Source of the DNA: Paenibacillus gyeongsangnamensis
GTDB lineage: Bacteria > Bacillota > Bacilli > Paenibacillales > NBRC-103111
Direction of reading: 5' to 3'
NCBI RefSeq assembly: GCF_027533625.1
Contig: NZ_JAQAGZ010000036.1
Span: 1 to 44,574 of the forward strand
Length of the DNA stretch: 44,574 bases
Of the stretch, positions 1-7,522 are shown in pieces; the stretch's first letter is position 1, and each line of letters starts with the position of its first letter. The notes under the pieces were generated by a model that worked only from the letters and a program-made list of their open reading frames with translations, made no database searches and was not told the origin of the DNA. A program made the translations under genes and the position numbers.

Positions 1-145
1 GAGTCATGGGATGGTGAACCCCAAGGTAAGTGTGGAGTATGCGTGCAGAAGAATAACCCTTGGAGAAATGTTCCAGCACTTCTTCTGTTCCCGTATGCCC
101 AAAATTGGGATAGCTATGTCTGATAAGCTCTCTCCTGAATAACAT
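1..145 (-). other. Unrecognised open frame running off the left edge
   Basis: From an ATG at 145-143 the minus strand stays open for about 48 codons to the window edge. I do not recognise the product, and other frames here are also open, so this may not be a gene. The rest of the stretch up to the GNAT gene shows only a terminator-like hairpin. Confidence 0.15.
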
Positions 146-228
146 CTGCAAACCAAGGTGTTAAAATCCTGCGAATGAGTGAGTATATGTGAGATAAACC
201 ATTAAAACCGAGGGAAGGGCAGTTATGT

Positions 229-257
229 AAAATAAAGACCCTCAATATTAGAGGGTC
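229..257 (-). terminator. Intrinsic terminator of the GNAT gene
   Basis: GACCCTC (237-243) and GAGGGTC (251-257) form a perfect 7-bp stem with a 7-nt loop. Read on the minus strand it is followed by a T-rich run (TTTATTTT). It lies just past the stop codon of the acetyltransferase gene. Confidence 0.7.
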
Positions 258-263
258 AAATGC

Positions 264-710
264 TTAGATAATTGAATAATTAATCCAATCCCCTTGAATG
301 CCTCCCATCTTATCAAAAAACCGTTGAGCTCGTTTATTATCAGTAGCCGTTATCCAAGACATGTGAGTAAATTGATGCTCCTGCGTGTACCTTTGACATT
401 CTAAAAACAGTTGTGATTCCACTCCTGTATCTCTGTATTGCTCAATAACAAAAAGGTCGTTCATTACAGTATATTTATCTGCTTTCATAGTGCTGAATGT
501 AAAGTATAATGTAGCAAATCCAACTAACTTTCTATCTTGTAATGCAACAAACTGTACACCATTTTGCTTCTCTAAAAGTATTTGAATCAAATTATGAATT
601 TTTTCTATGGCTGGCTTAGGTTTCTGATAAAAACCAACTATGTATTCATACATTAATTCGGTCAAATCGTTCAAATCATCAGGTTCAGCATTTCTTATGA
701 CAAGTGGCAT
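264..710 (-). CDS. GNAT family N-acetyltransferase
   Basis: A 148-residue single-domain protein of the GNAT fold, which transfers an acetyl group from acetyl-CoA to an amine; the substrate cannot be told from sequence. The N-terminus (MPLVIRNAEPDDLNDLTEL) is the usual first strand and helix. The stretch FVALQDRKLVGFATLYF is the central strand pair, MNDLFVIEQYRDTGVESQLF is the acetyl-CoA-binding region (its QxxGxG/A loop appears as YRDTGVES), and the C-terminal ATDNKRAQRFFDKMGG is typical. The frame extends further upstream, but the ATG at 710 is chosen because GGGAGGG lies about 7 nt before it and a good sigma-A promoter lies just upstream. It stands alone with its own promoter and terminator and is more AT-rich than the sugar operons. 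Confidence 0.85.
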   Translation of the reverse strand: MPLVIRNAEPDDLNDLTELMYEYIVGFYQKPKPAIEKIHNLIQILLEKQNGVQFVALQDRKLVGFATLYFTFSTMKADKYTVMNDLFVIEQYRDTGVESQLFLECQRYTQEHQFTHMSWITATDNKRAQRFFDKMGGIQGDWINYSII

Positions 711-740
711 TAAGCAACCCTCCCAATATTGTATTGAATA

Positions 741-769
741 AATATACAGTAAAATGTAATAATATTCAA
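741..769 (-). promoter_or_regulatory. Sigma-A promoter of the GNAT gene
   Basis: On the minus strand TTGAAT (769-764) is separated by 17 nt from TATATT (746-741). The -10 box is about 30 nt upstream of the GNAT start codon. Confidence 0.6.
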
Positions 770-784
770 TCCCGGCATAATGGG

Positions 785-904
785 GACATTCTTCTCGATG
801 AGCAGGAGAAGGAAGTCGTCGTCGGCCGTTTCGGACTCGAGCATGGCGGGGAAGAGCGGACACAGAGGGAGATTGCTAAAGAACTGGGGATTAGTCGCTC
901 GTAT
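785..904 (+). pseudogene. SigK-like sigma factor region 4 fragment
   Basis: About 40 codons read DEQEKEVVVGRFGLEHGG followed by EERTQREIAKELGISRSY. This matches the helix-turn-helix region 4 of the late sporulation sigma factors SigK/SigE, where ISRSY is normally followed by VSRIEK. Here homology stops at ISRSY and the frame continues into unrelated sequence. Everything before region 4 is missing. A second fragment of the same region lies at 38766. It cannot encode a working sigma factor. Confidence 0.7.
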
Positions 905-977
905 GGAAAATTTCGCTTGGAACTCTTTTACGACAATCAGAACAGTAAAACTTGTTTGCTAATTCAATTAGGAAAAC

Positions 978-1024
978 GAAGTCCCTCAGCCGCTATCCGA
1001 CGGTGAAGGACTTCTGTCGTTTTT
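978..1024 (+). terminator. Terminator-like hairpin
   Basis: GAAGTCCCTCA (978-988) can pair with TGAAGGACTTC (1004-1014) with one mismatch, followed by TGTCGTTTTT. It lies after the sigma factor fragment and may be the original terminator of a lost gene. Confidence 0.5.
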
Positions 1025-1072
1025 GATAGTATCCACATGAAAATTCTGCTTTATTCTCGTCAACAAATTAAT

Positions 1073-1355
1073 TTAGAGCGTCAGCCCGCCGTCAACCAAT
1101 ACGATGGAGCCCGTCATGTAGCTGGCGCGATCGGAAGCGAGGAATGAGACGACTTCCGCCAGTTCTTCCGGCTGCGCATAGCGGCCCATGCGCATATTGC
1201 CGACTTCCTCCGGCACGTATCCGCCTGACATGAAAGCTTGCTCTACGCTCTTCGTCAGAGCCGTCTCGACACCGCCCGGGCAAATGCCGTTGACGCGGAT
1301 GCCTTTCTTCACATACTCGATCGCCGCGCCCTTCGTTAGACCGACAACCGTTGGT
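1073..1355 (-). pseudogene. Short-chain dehydrogenase, C-terminal fragment (5' end lost)
   Basis: The minus strand encodes VVGLTKGAAIEYVKKGIRVN, then GICPGG, and ends with a stretch including ASYMTGSIVLVDGGLTL. This is the C-terminal half of a classical SDR oxidoreductase: the helix after the active-site YxxxK, the RVN...PG motif, and the final TG...VDGG strand. The nucleotide-binding N-terminus and the catalytic Tyr/Lys are missing. Homology ends near 1350, exactly where the AraC fragment on the other strand begins, so one deletion or rearrangement probably removed the 5' halves of two divergent genes. No plausible start codon or RBS restores it. Confidence 0.75.
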
Positions 1356-2223
1356 ACCCCCGGAGCGCGCCCGCGCGCTGAGCCTGATGATCCACTATGC
1401 GATTCGCTCGCAGCCCGTCGACCCGTCAGCGAACCTTCTGGCAGACGGCGTGCCGATGCCGGAACCGGTTGTGAAGAAGCAAGAGCCAGATGCCGAGCTG
1501 TCCCGAAGCCGTCGCAGCGGCATGCTTCACGCTAACTTGTCACATGAGCGCGTTCTGCTTCACTACGTGCGCACGGGAGAGAGGGAACGAATTCGGACAT
1601 TCGTCATGGAACCCATCATCGGCGAGGACGAGCTCGGCGTGTTGGCCAAGCGGAGCCGGCTCCGCAGCGAGAAGAACCTGATGATTACGGGAATCGCTCT
1701 GATCTGTCTAGCTGCGATTGAAGGAGGTATGCACGAGGAGGATGCGTTTACGCTGAGAGATTTCTATATTCAGCAGTTGAAGGAGAAGGATACGCTGCAG
1801 GCGGTCACCGCCGTCATGACGGAGGTGCTGTTCGACTTCGTCGACCGGGTGGCGGAAGTCCGCCGGGGCGATTACTCACCAGCCGTGCAGGATTGTCTGC
1901 ACGAGATCGCCAACCATTTGTACGGTGACATTACGCTCGATCGGCTCGCCGAGCGTACCAATCTCAGCCCGAACTACTTGTCGAGCCTGTTCAAGAAGGA
2001 GGTTGGTTTGACGATTTCTGAGTACGTCCAACGCGAACGGATCGAGGAAGCGAAGAAGCTGCTCACACTGACCGACTATCCGATCACCGATATCGCAGCA
2101 TGGCTGAACTTTAACGACCAGAGCTATTTCAACAAGGTGTTCAAGAAATGGGAAGGTATGACGCCAAAGGCATATCGGCAGTCCGAACGGCGTCCGGCGC
2201 GAACATATTCAGAACCAAAGTAG
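1351..2223 (+). pseudogene. AraC family regulator lacking its N-terminus
   Basis: The reading frame begins at the junction with the SDR fragment and encodes about 290 residues. The C-terminal ~100 residues are a complete AraC DNA-binding domain: CLHEIANHLYGDITLDRLA, NLSPNYLSSLFKKEVG, then the second HTH ending DQSYFNKVFKKWEGMTPKAYR. The middle part (LHYVRTGERERIR, MITGIALICLAAIEGG, FTLRDFYIQQLKEKD) resembles large AraC proteins annotated as YSIRK-targeted regulators, which are usually near 400 residues, so roughly 100 N-terminal residues are absent. The only upstream start is a TTG without an RBS, so I treat it as broken. A truncated product could still bind DNA if expressed from outside. Confidence 0.65.
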
Positions 2224-2291
2224 TTACTAAAAGAATTATGGTTTTCCGCCGCACCCACGGCATGAATGTGTCGATGTCAATAATAAACTTA

Positions 2292-2324
2292 AAAGGCACC
2301 CACCAGGGTGCCTTTCGATTTCGC
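2292..2324 (+). terminator. Hairpin terminator after the AraC fragment
   Basis: AAAGGCACCC (2292-2301) pairs perfectly with GGGTGCCTTT (2306-2315) around a 4-nt loop. The downstream U-tract is weak (CGATTTCGCTTT). Confidence 0.6.
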
Positions 2325-2357
2325 TTTATAGGTGGTACGCTGAACCGTATCATAAAG

Positions 2358-2513
2358 ATAGACGCAGACCGGGCGAATGAACTCAATCGTGCGATAATGG
2401 AGTGGCTGGAGCTAACCTTGCACCCGATTAAAACGTACATCGTCGGACTTTGGGCAGGAGAAGAAGGTTTCGACTTTCGCGGCATGCATCATCGCAAACC
2501 AAAAGCAGAAAAG
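2358..2513 (+). pseudogene. Group II intron reverse transcriptase/maturase scrap
   Basis: About 50 codons read ANELNRAIMEWLELTLHPIK, then TYIVGLWAGEEGFDFRGMHH. This resembles the end of the reverse transcriptase domain of group II intron-encoded proteins, where LxLHPxKTRIV...GKEGFDFLGF is typical. The catalytic part, the maturase X domain and the intron RNA ends were not found. It is a remnant of a mobile intron and supports this end of the window being insertion-prone. Confidence 0.55.
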
Positions 2514-2549
2514 TTTAGCCTTGTTGTAGCCCTTTGATTCGTTAGCCTA

Positions 2550-3428
2550 TCAATCGCTCAAAACTGCTAAGTCGAGCTGGCGAAGGCGCGTCTGATCGGC
2601 AATCATATCGATCTCGGTTATCTTGCCATCCGCAACCTTGAGTTCGAGTACGAAAAGCAGTCGACCGTGTGGGGCCACGACGACGCCTACTGATCCGCTC
2701 ACGAGCATCGGCCGTGCGCCCTGGGCACGGCCCGCGAATTGTTTGGCCACGGCTTCCGAACCGTGAACAAACGGTAAATTGGAGACCGGCGCAAATGCCG
2801 TATCGTTTCTGAGTACGACATTCGGGTCTAATACCGTGAGAAGCTTCTCAAAGTCTCCGGTGCGCGATGCTGCAAGGAATGCATCGACAAGCTCCCGCTT
2901 GCGCTTGAGCTCCGCTGAATCCGAAGTTGTCACGGCACCCTGAACCCGCCGTCGCGCGCGGCTGGCAAGCTGTCTTGTTGCGGCCTCGTTGCGGTCTACG
3001 ATCGGAGCAATCTCCGAAAAAGACAAGGCGAAAATGTCGTGCAGCACGAATGCAATGCGTTCGGCGGGATTTAAGTTTCCGAGGACCACGAGCATAGCAA
3101 GCCCGACAGAATCGGCCAACAGCGCTTCGTGCTCGGGGTCGCTTCCGTCCTCACGACTAGTAACCGGCTCGGGTACACTCACCATCGTAAGCTCCTCGCG
3201 CTGCGATTTTCGAGATCGCAGCATATCAAGACATACCCTCGAGACGATTGTTGTCAGCCAGCCTCCCATATTCTCGACTCCGCTAGTATTGGAGCGGCAA
3301 AGACGTATCCACGACTCCTGCACAGCGTCATCCGCTTCGCTCAGAGAACCGAGCATCCGGTATGCCACTGCTTGCAGGTGATTCCGATGCGCCTCGAATT
3401 GTTCCACAAGCCAATGATTATCGTTCAA
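2550..3428 (-). CDS. ECF sigma factor with C-terminal SnoaL-like domain (SigJ/ECF41 type)
   Basis: A 292-residue extracytoplasmic-function sigma factor. Residues ~8-75 are region 2 (FEAHRNHLQAVAYRMLGS, DDAVQESWIRL). A linker follows with VPEP (85-88), close to the WLPEP motif described for ECF41. Region 4 spans ~110-170 (NPAERIAFVLHDIFALSFSE, EAATRQLASRARRRV). Residues ~175-290 are a SnoaL/NTF2-like domain ending in DGKITEIDMI, which in this family regulates the sigma factor in place of an anti-sigma protein. The exact DGGGK motif of typical ECF41 is not present. The start is TTG at 3428 with GGAAGGA 9 nt upstream; the nearby ATG hits an immediate stop. It diverges from a VOC gene, and a candidate autoregulatory promoter lies 40 nt upstream. 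Confidence 0.88.
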   Translation of the reverse strand: MNDNHWLVEQFEAHRNHLQAVAYRMLGSLSEADDAVQESWIRLCRSNTSGVENMGGWLTTIVSRVCLDMLRSRKSQREELTMVSVPEPVTSREDGSDPEHEALLADSVGLAMLVVLGNLNPAERIAFVLHDIFALSFSEIAPIVDRNEAATRQLASRARRRVQGAVTTSDSAELKRKRELVDAFLAASRTGDFEKLLTVLDPNVVLRNDTAFAPVSNLPFVHGSEAVAKQFAGRAQGARPMLVSGSVGVVVAPHGRLLFVLELKVADGKITEIDMIADQTRLRQLDLAVLSD

Positions 3429-3467
3429 GCGTCACATTCCTTCCTGCATTTTCTCTTTTACTTATAT

Positions 3468-3494
3468 GTCGAACGGAATTCAGAAGATGTGACG
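3468..3494 (-). promoter_or_regulatory. Candidate ECF41-type promoter for the sigma gene
   Basis: Read on the minus strand: CGTCACA (3494-3488), 16 nt, then CGAC (3471-3468). As I recall it, the published ECF41 promoter is TGTCACA-N16-CGTC, so each element differs by one base and the spacing is exact. It ends 39 nt before the TTG start. Confidence 0.4.
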
Positions 3495-3668
3495 AAGATG
3501 TACGAAAACTGCTGTTCTTTTCTTGAGCTACCCATCTAAAAAAAATTTTCGCCGGATCGGTCACGTTTCCTCGCCGACCTCCGACATAGTTAGTGTCAAG
3601 GGAAACCGGTCAATGCAAAAGAAACCGAGTGTCCCGGTATAAACATATTAACCAAGGAGATGATAGTT

Positions 3669-4094
3669 GTGAGTACGAGTTTGATCCCTTTTCTTGAAAT
3701 GAACGGCAGCGCTAATGAGGCTATCGATTTTTACGTGAAAGCGCTGGAAGCCAAGGTTGTCTTTACGCTGCGATTCGGCGATGTGCCGGGAAATCCGGAA
3801 TCCCCGCTGCCTCCGGAAAAGAAAGATTTGATAAGCTACGCCATCTTGAAAATCGGCGAATCGGAGCTTCAGCTCACCGACAATGTTACCGGCAGTAGCT
3901 ACCAGAAGGGAACGCAAGTGACCATCGTTGTTCAAACCAATGACAAAGACAAGGCTGCCCAATATTTTGAAGCGCTGAAACAGGGCGGTCAAGTGAACGA
4001 GCCGCTGCAAGCAAGTTTCTTCAGCCCCGCTTACGGCAACGTAACGGATAAATTCGGCATCACGTTCCGGATCCTCACAAAAGAACGCCAGTGA
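3669..4094 (+). CDS. VOC/glyoxalase superfamily protein (PhnB-like)
   Basis: About 141 residues with the paired beta-alpha-beta-beta-beta modules of the vicinal oxygen chelate superfamily, closest to the PhnB/3-demethylubiquinone-methyltransferase-like group. It begins SLIPFLEMNGSANEAIDFYV, continues with KALEAKVVFTLRFGDVPG and LISYAILKIGESELQLTDN, and ends SPAYGNVTDKFGITFRI. The molecular substrate is unknown. I choose GTG at 3669: AAGGAG at 3654-3659 is 9 nt upstream of it, but directly abuts the alternative ATG at 3660. It diverges from the ECF sigma factor, so it could be a target, but I see no matching promoter on its side. A hairpin terminator follows about 75 nt after the stop. Confidence 0.82.
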   Translation: MSTSLIPFLEMNGSANEAIDFYVKALEAKVVFTLRFGDVPGNPESPLPPEKKDLISYAILKIGESELQLTDNVTGSSYQKGTQVTIVVQTNDKDKAAQYFEALKQGGQVNEPLQASFFSPAYGNVTDKFGITFRILTKERQ

Positions 4095-4167
4095 TCTATT
4101 GGTGATCTAGCGGCTCTGTTCGCATCGTCAGCGGCAGGACCTTAAATCACAGAGAATTTTTATAAAG

Positions 4168-4218
4168 AGATCGCCAACCATCTGGTCTAGCTGGCCGGAT
4201 AGGGCGATCTATTTTTTT
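4168..4218 (+). terminator. Intrinsic terminator between convergent genes
   Basis: AGATCGCC (4168-4175) pairs with GGCGATCT (4203-4210), followed by ATTTTTTT. It ends the VOC transcript just before the 3' end of the convergent XRE-cupin gene. Confidence 0.75.
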
Positions 4219-4234
4219 GCTTACTCTCAGTATT

Positions 4235-4798
4235 TCAATTTTTTGGATAAAAAATGATGGTATGGTATACCGTCTTGCCATCCGAGACGTTCTTGTAAGT
4301 ATGCGGCTTATCGGCTGTGAAATGGAGGGCGTCACCGGCTTGAAGCCTGTAGGTTTCCTGATGAATATCGAGCTGCATTTCCCCCCGCGACATCAGGATG
4401 TATTCCTCAACGCCTTCGTTATGAGCCTCAGATTCATGTTCGCAGCCGCTTTCCATTTCAACGGTGTACACTTCAAATTGCTTTTGCTGTTCGAACGGGA
4501 TAAGCGGATAGGAGCGATACTGTCCGTCTTTTTCCGAGAAGGGTTCCAATTCATCAAAGCGGGTATGAGTCACCTTCGGCGCCTCTTCTTCAATCAGAGA
4601 GGTGAAGGAGATGTGGAGACCGTTAACAATTTTCCATAAAATCGAGATGGTCGGGTTGGAATCGCCACGCTCGATTTGGCCGATCATGGCTTTGCTGACT
4701 CCTGTCAGCTCGGCAACCTGATCCAGGCTTAATGATCTCGCTTTACGGATGCTCTGAAGGTTTCGTCCGATTTTTTTATGGATTTGGTCTTGTTCCAT
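4235..4798 (-). CDS. XRE family transcriptional regulator with C-terminal cupin domain
   Basis: A 187-residue two-domain regulator. Residues ~10-65 form a lambda-repressor-like HTH (IGRNLQSIRKARSLSLDQVA, ELTGVSKAMIGQIERGDSNP). Residues ~110-180 form a small cupin barrel (HNEGVEEYILMSRGEMQLDI, LQAGDALHFTADKPHTYKN) that would bind a small effector. This architecture (PuuR/SutR-like) commonly controls amino-acid or amine catabolism. The start has AGGAGAG about 8 nt upstream. It is divergent from tdh-kbl with a 220-nt AT-rich intergenic region containing repeats, so control of threonine catabolism is the natural inference. A small palindrome, CTAATCATTAG, at 4811-4821 overlaps its own leader and may be an autoregulatory operator. 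Confidence 0.88.
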   Translation of the reverse strand: MEQDQIHKKIGRNLQSIRKARSLSLDQVAELTGVSKAMIGQIERGDSNPTISILWKIVNGLHISFTSLIEEEAPKVTHTRFDELEPFSEKDGQYRSYPLIPFEQQKQFEVYTVEMESGCEHESEAHNEGVEEYILMSRGEMQLDIHQETYRLQAGDALHFTADKPHTYKNVSDGKTVYHTIIFYPKN

Positions 4799-4920
4799 GG
4801 CGCTTCTCTCCTAATCATTAGCTAGCCTCCATTATATATGAAATATACGAGGGATGCGATGAAAGAACAATGCTTCTTAGAAGCTGACGATTTTTGTAAA
4901 AAATTTTATCGAGGAACATC

Positions 4921-4988
4921 TGTACAATATGTAGCACATATGTATAATATAATATATATTCGTATTATATTTTGCACAAACGTACAAC
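4921..4988 (+). promoter_or_regulatory. tdh control region: repeats and promoter
   Basis: Two 15-nt direct repeats, GCACATATGTATAAT (4934-4948) and GCACAAACGTACAAC (4974-4988), share 11 of 15 bases and lie 40 bp apart. Between them AATATAATA (4946-4954) and TATTATATT (4963-4971) form a perfect inverted repeat. A plausible promoter is TGTACA (4921-4926), 16 nt, TATAAT (4943-4948). These are candidate binding sites for the divergent XRE-cupin regulator. Confidence 0.45.
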
Positions 4989-5021
4989 ATAACAAACGTT
5001 TTATAGGGGAGGGCAGTCGCC

Positions 5022-6131
5022 ATGAGCACGACCATGATTGGTTTAGTAAAGGAGGTCCGTGGACCTGGAGCGGTATTAAAGGAGGTTCCTAAACCCCGTT
5101 GTGGACCTGATGAAGTGCTGGTGAAGGTTAAAGCAACTTCAATCTGCGGGACGGACGTTCATATTTATTGTTGGGATGCCTGGGCGGATCGTACGGTAGT
5201 AACCCCGAATGTATTCGGTCACGAGTTTGCCGGCATTGTCGAATCGGTCGGCTCAGAAGTGGTTCATGTCAAGCCTGGCGACTCGGTTTCCGGGGAAGGG
5301 CATATGGTCTGCGGTATTTGCAAGGCATGTCGGACTGGTAATGCCCATGTCTGCCCGAATACGAGAAGCTTCGGTATTACAGCCCCCGGTTGTTTTGCCG
5401 ATTATGCGATTCTTAAAGAATCCAATGTTATTCAAAATAAAAAGGAAATGCCTTACGAGCTTGCTTGTCTCCAGGACCCGCTAGGCAACGCCGTGCAGAC
5501 GGTTTTATCGGGAGATATCGTCGGCAAGTCGGTCGTCATTATTGGTACTGGGCCGATCGGGTTGATGGCTGTTGCCGTAGCTAAGGCTTGTGGAGCTGGA
5601 GCCGTTATAGCTGTGGACGTTAACCCATACCGGTTGGAGCTGGCGCGCCGGATGGGTGCAGATTCAATTATCAACAGCGCGCAAGTGCCGATGGCAAATG
5701 CGATAAAGGATTGTACCGGAGGTGAGGGGGCCGAGGTCATTCTGGAAATGTCCGGTCATCCGGATGCAATCCGCCAAGGGTTTGAAGCTGCCGCCCCTGC
5801 AGCGCACGTGTCGCTGCTCGGCATTCCTACTCGTGAGGTATCACTCGACTTATCTTCTCATATTATTTTCAAAGGTCTGAGGATAGAAGGAATTACCGGT
5901 CGGCGTATGTACCAGACCTGGTATCAGTTAAAGGGGCTGCTTGAGCAGGGGCGCATTGATCTAACGCCGTTAATTACTCACCGGTTCCCGCTGCATCGTT
6001 ATGAGGAAGCTTTTGAATTAATGACCTCAGGCCAATGCGGAAAAATTGTTTTTACACATGACAGGGAAGCGGGTATGGAAGACCGCTGGAAGGAGGAAAA
6101 CCATCATGGCCAACTGGCAATCACTATATGA
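5022..6131 (+). CDS. tdh: L-threonine 3-dehydrogenase
   Basis: Zinc-dependent medium-chain dehydrogenase that oxidises L-threonine with NAD+ to 2-amino-3-ketobutyrate in the cytoplasm. Visible features are the catalytic zinc ligands C42 (SICGTDVHIY) and GHE at 66-68, four structural-zinc cysteines C97, C100, C103 and C111, and the Rossmann motif GTGPIGLMA with ...AVDVNPYRLELA after it. The C-terminal end resembles threonine dehydrogenase rather than sorbitol dehydrogenase, and the next gene is its pathway partner kbl, which settles the assignment. GGGGAGGG lies 8 nt before the ATG. At 369 residues it is about 20 longer than usual, because its tail overlaps the first 26 nt of kbl. Confidence 0.93.
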   Translation: MSTTMIGLVKEVRGPGAVLKEVPKPRCGPDEVLVKVKATSICGTDVHIYCWDAWADRTVVTPNVFGHEFAGIVESVGSEVVHVKPGDSVSGEGHMVCGICKACRTGNAHVCPNTRSFGITAPGCFADYAILKESNVIQNKKEMPYELACLQDPLGNAVQTVLSGDIVGKSVVIIGTGPIGLMAVAVAKACGAGAVIAVDVNPYRLELARRMGADSIINSAQVPMANAIKDCTGGEGAEVILEMSGHPDAIRQGFEAAAPAAHVSLLGIPTREVSLDLSSHIIFKGLRIEGITGRRMYQTWYQLKGLLEQGRIDLTPLITHRFPLHRYEEAFELMTSGQCGKIVFTHDREAGMEDRWKEENHHGQLAITI

Positions 6132-7284
6132 TGAGCTGGAGAATCTGAAGAAAGAAGGACGTTATCGTCCTATGACCGTGTGGGACAGCGGCTCCAGTAC
6201 TTGGATGACGCTGAATGGACGCCGGGTGCTTCAGATGTCATCCAACAATTACTTGGGACTTACCGGGCATCCCGAGTTGAAAGAATCGGCAATAGCCGCC
6301 ATTCGTGAATATGGCGTAGGCAGTGGTTCGGTTCGTACCATCACGGGTACCATACGCATCCACGATGAGCTGGAGCGAGAGTTGGCTGCTTTCAAAGGGA
6401 CGGAAGCGGCGCTGGTATTTCAGTCCGGTTTCACCACGAATCAGGGCGTGCTGGCCTCGATTCTAAGTCCAGATGACGTTGTCATCAGCGATGAGTTGAA
6501 TCATGCGAGTATTATCGACGGCATCCGTCTGACTAAATCTCATCGAAAAATATATGCGCACAAGGATATGGATCAGCTGGAAGCAGCATTGAAGCAATGC
6601 TCCAGTTACAAGAAGCGCATTATTGTTACGGATGGGGTATTCAGCATGGATGGAGATATCGCACCTTTGCCTGCCATTGTCAAATTGGCCGAGACTTACG
6701 ACGCCCTAGTCTATGTGGATGACGCACATGCGAGCGGAGTACTCGGCAAAAACGGAAAAGGAACGACCGATCATTTCGGATTGAACGGCAGAGTCCATAT
6801 ACAGATCGGAACGCTCTCCAAGGCTGTTGGGGTTGTCGGGGGCTATGTTGCCGGGGATCGAGTTCTTAAAGATTTCCTGATTCATAAAGCCCGGCCCTTT
6901 CTGTTTAGCACGTCGCAAACCCCTGCCGTTGCCGCATCCTGTCTGGCTGCAATTCGAGTGTTACGGCGGAGTGAAGAACGGATTGCGCAACTGTGGGCTA
7001 ATGCAACGTATTTTCGTTCCGGCGCTCAAGCTCTCGGATTCGATACAGGCGCGAGTGAAACCCCAATCATCCCGATCATTATAGGCGACCCGGCCAAGAC
7101 CATGCGGTTTTCTGATTTGCTGTTGGAGGAGGGGGTGTTCGCTCAAGGAATTGTGTACCCAACGGTCGCCATGGACAAGGGACGCGTTCGTTTCATTGTT
7201 GCGGCTGAGCATACGCGAGAAGATCTTGATATAGCCTTAGGCGCTATGAGAAGGGCATACCAGAAATTAAGCATTATAGGCTGA
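6106..7284 (+). CDS. kbl: Glycine C-acetyltransferase (2-amino-3-ketobutyrate CoA ligase)
   Basis: A 392-residue PLP-dependent alpha-oxoamine synthase that converts 2-amino-3-ketobutyrate and CoA to glycine and acetyl-CoA, the second step after Tdh. Typical motifs are MSSNNYLGLTGHPEL, YGVGSGSVRTITGT, the PLP-contacting DELNHASIIDGIRL and YVDDAHASGVLG, and the Schiff-base lysine K239 in GTLSKAVGVVGGY. The start at MANWQSLYDEL is chosen because AAGGAGG lies 9 nt upstream. The frame itself is open further, into tdh. It overlaps tdh by 26 nt, implying translational coupling, and is followed by a strong terminator, so tdh-kbl is a two-gene operon. Confidence 0.94.
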   Translation: MANWQSLYDELENLKKEGRYRPMTVWDSGSSTWMTLNGRRVLQMSSNNYLGLTGHPELKESAIAAIREYGVGSGSVRTITGTIRIHDELERELAAFKGTEAALVFQSGFTTNQGVLASILSPDDVVISDELNHASIIDGIRLTKSHRKIYAHKDMDQLEAALKQCSSYKKRIIVTDGVFSMDGDIAPLPAIVKLAETYDALVYVDDAHASGVLGKNGKGTTDHFGLNGRVHIQIGTLSKAVGVVGGYVAGDRVLKDFLIHKARPFLFSTSQTPAVAASCLAAIRVLRRSEERIAQLWANATYFRSGAQALGFDTGASETPIIPIIIGDPAKTMRFSDLLLEEGVFAQGIVYPTVAMDKGRVRFIVAAEHTREDLDIALGAMRRAYQKLSIIG

Positions 7285-7350
7285 GCATTTTGAACTGGAT
7301 ATGCAGCGAACCTAGTCCGAGAGAATGATGAAATTTTTCAGGAGCATTAG

Positions 7351-7388
7351 AAGAACATCCAATAAACCGTTGGGATGTTCTTTTTTTT
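7351..7388 (+). terminator. Intrinsic terminator of tdh-kbl
   Basis: AAGAACATCC (7351-7360) pairs perfectly with GGATGTTCTT (7373-7382), followed by a run of T. Confidence 0.85.
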
Positions 7389-7435
7389 GTAAACAACTGC
7401 AAACAAAATTGTACGATATCGTTTTGTGCAACCTG

Positions 7436-7478
7436 TGTAGATTTCTATTATTATTTATAGATTTGTCTTATTTCGTTA
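7436..7478 (+). promoter_or_regulatory. Double TAGATTT repeat, candidate response-regulator site (system 1 permeases)
   Basis: Two half-sites beginning TGTAGATTTCTATTATT (7436) and TATAGATTTGTCTTATT (7456) lie 20 bp apart, two helical turns. The whole 43-bp block matches 12756-12798 at about 31 of 43 positions without gaps. That second copy is upstream of the system 1 binding-protein gene. The arrangement suits an AraC-type activator dimer, most likely the regulator at 11135. Confidence 0.5.
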
Positions 7479-7522
7479 CTTCTTCCAAGACATTAAGATA
7501 ATCTTAGAAAGGAGCAGTGCAG

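Noticed and set aside
4838..5092. 84-codon frame upstream of and overlapping tdh
   Set aside because: It runs through the AT-rich control region with its repeats, overlaps the tdh start in another frame, and has no RBS or known motif.
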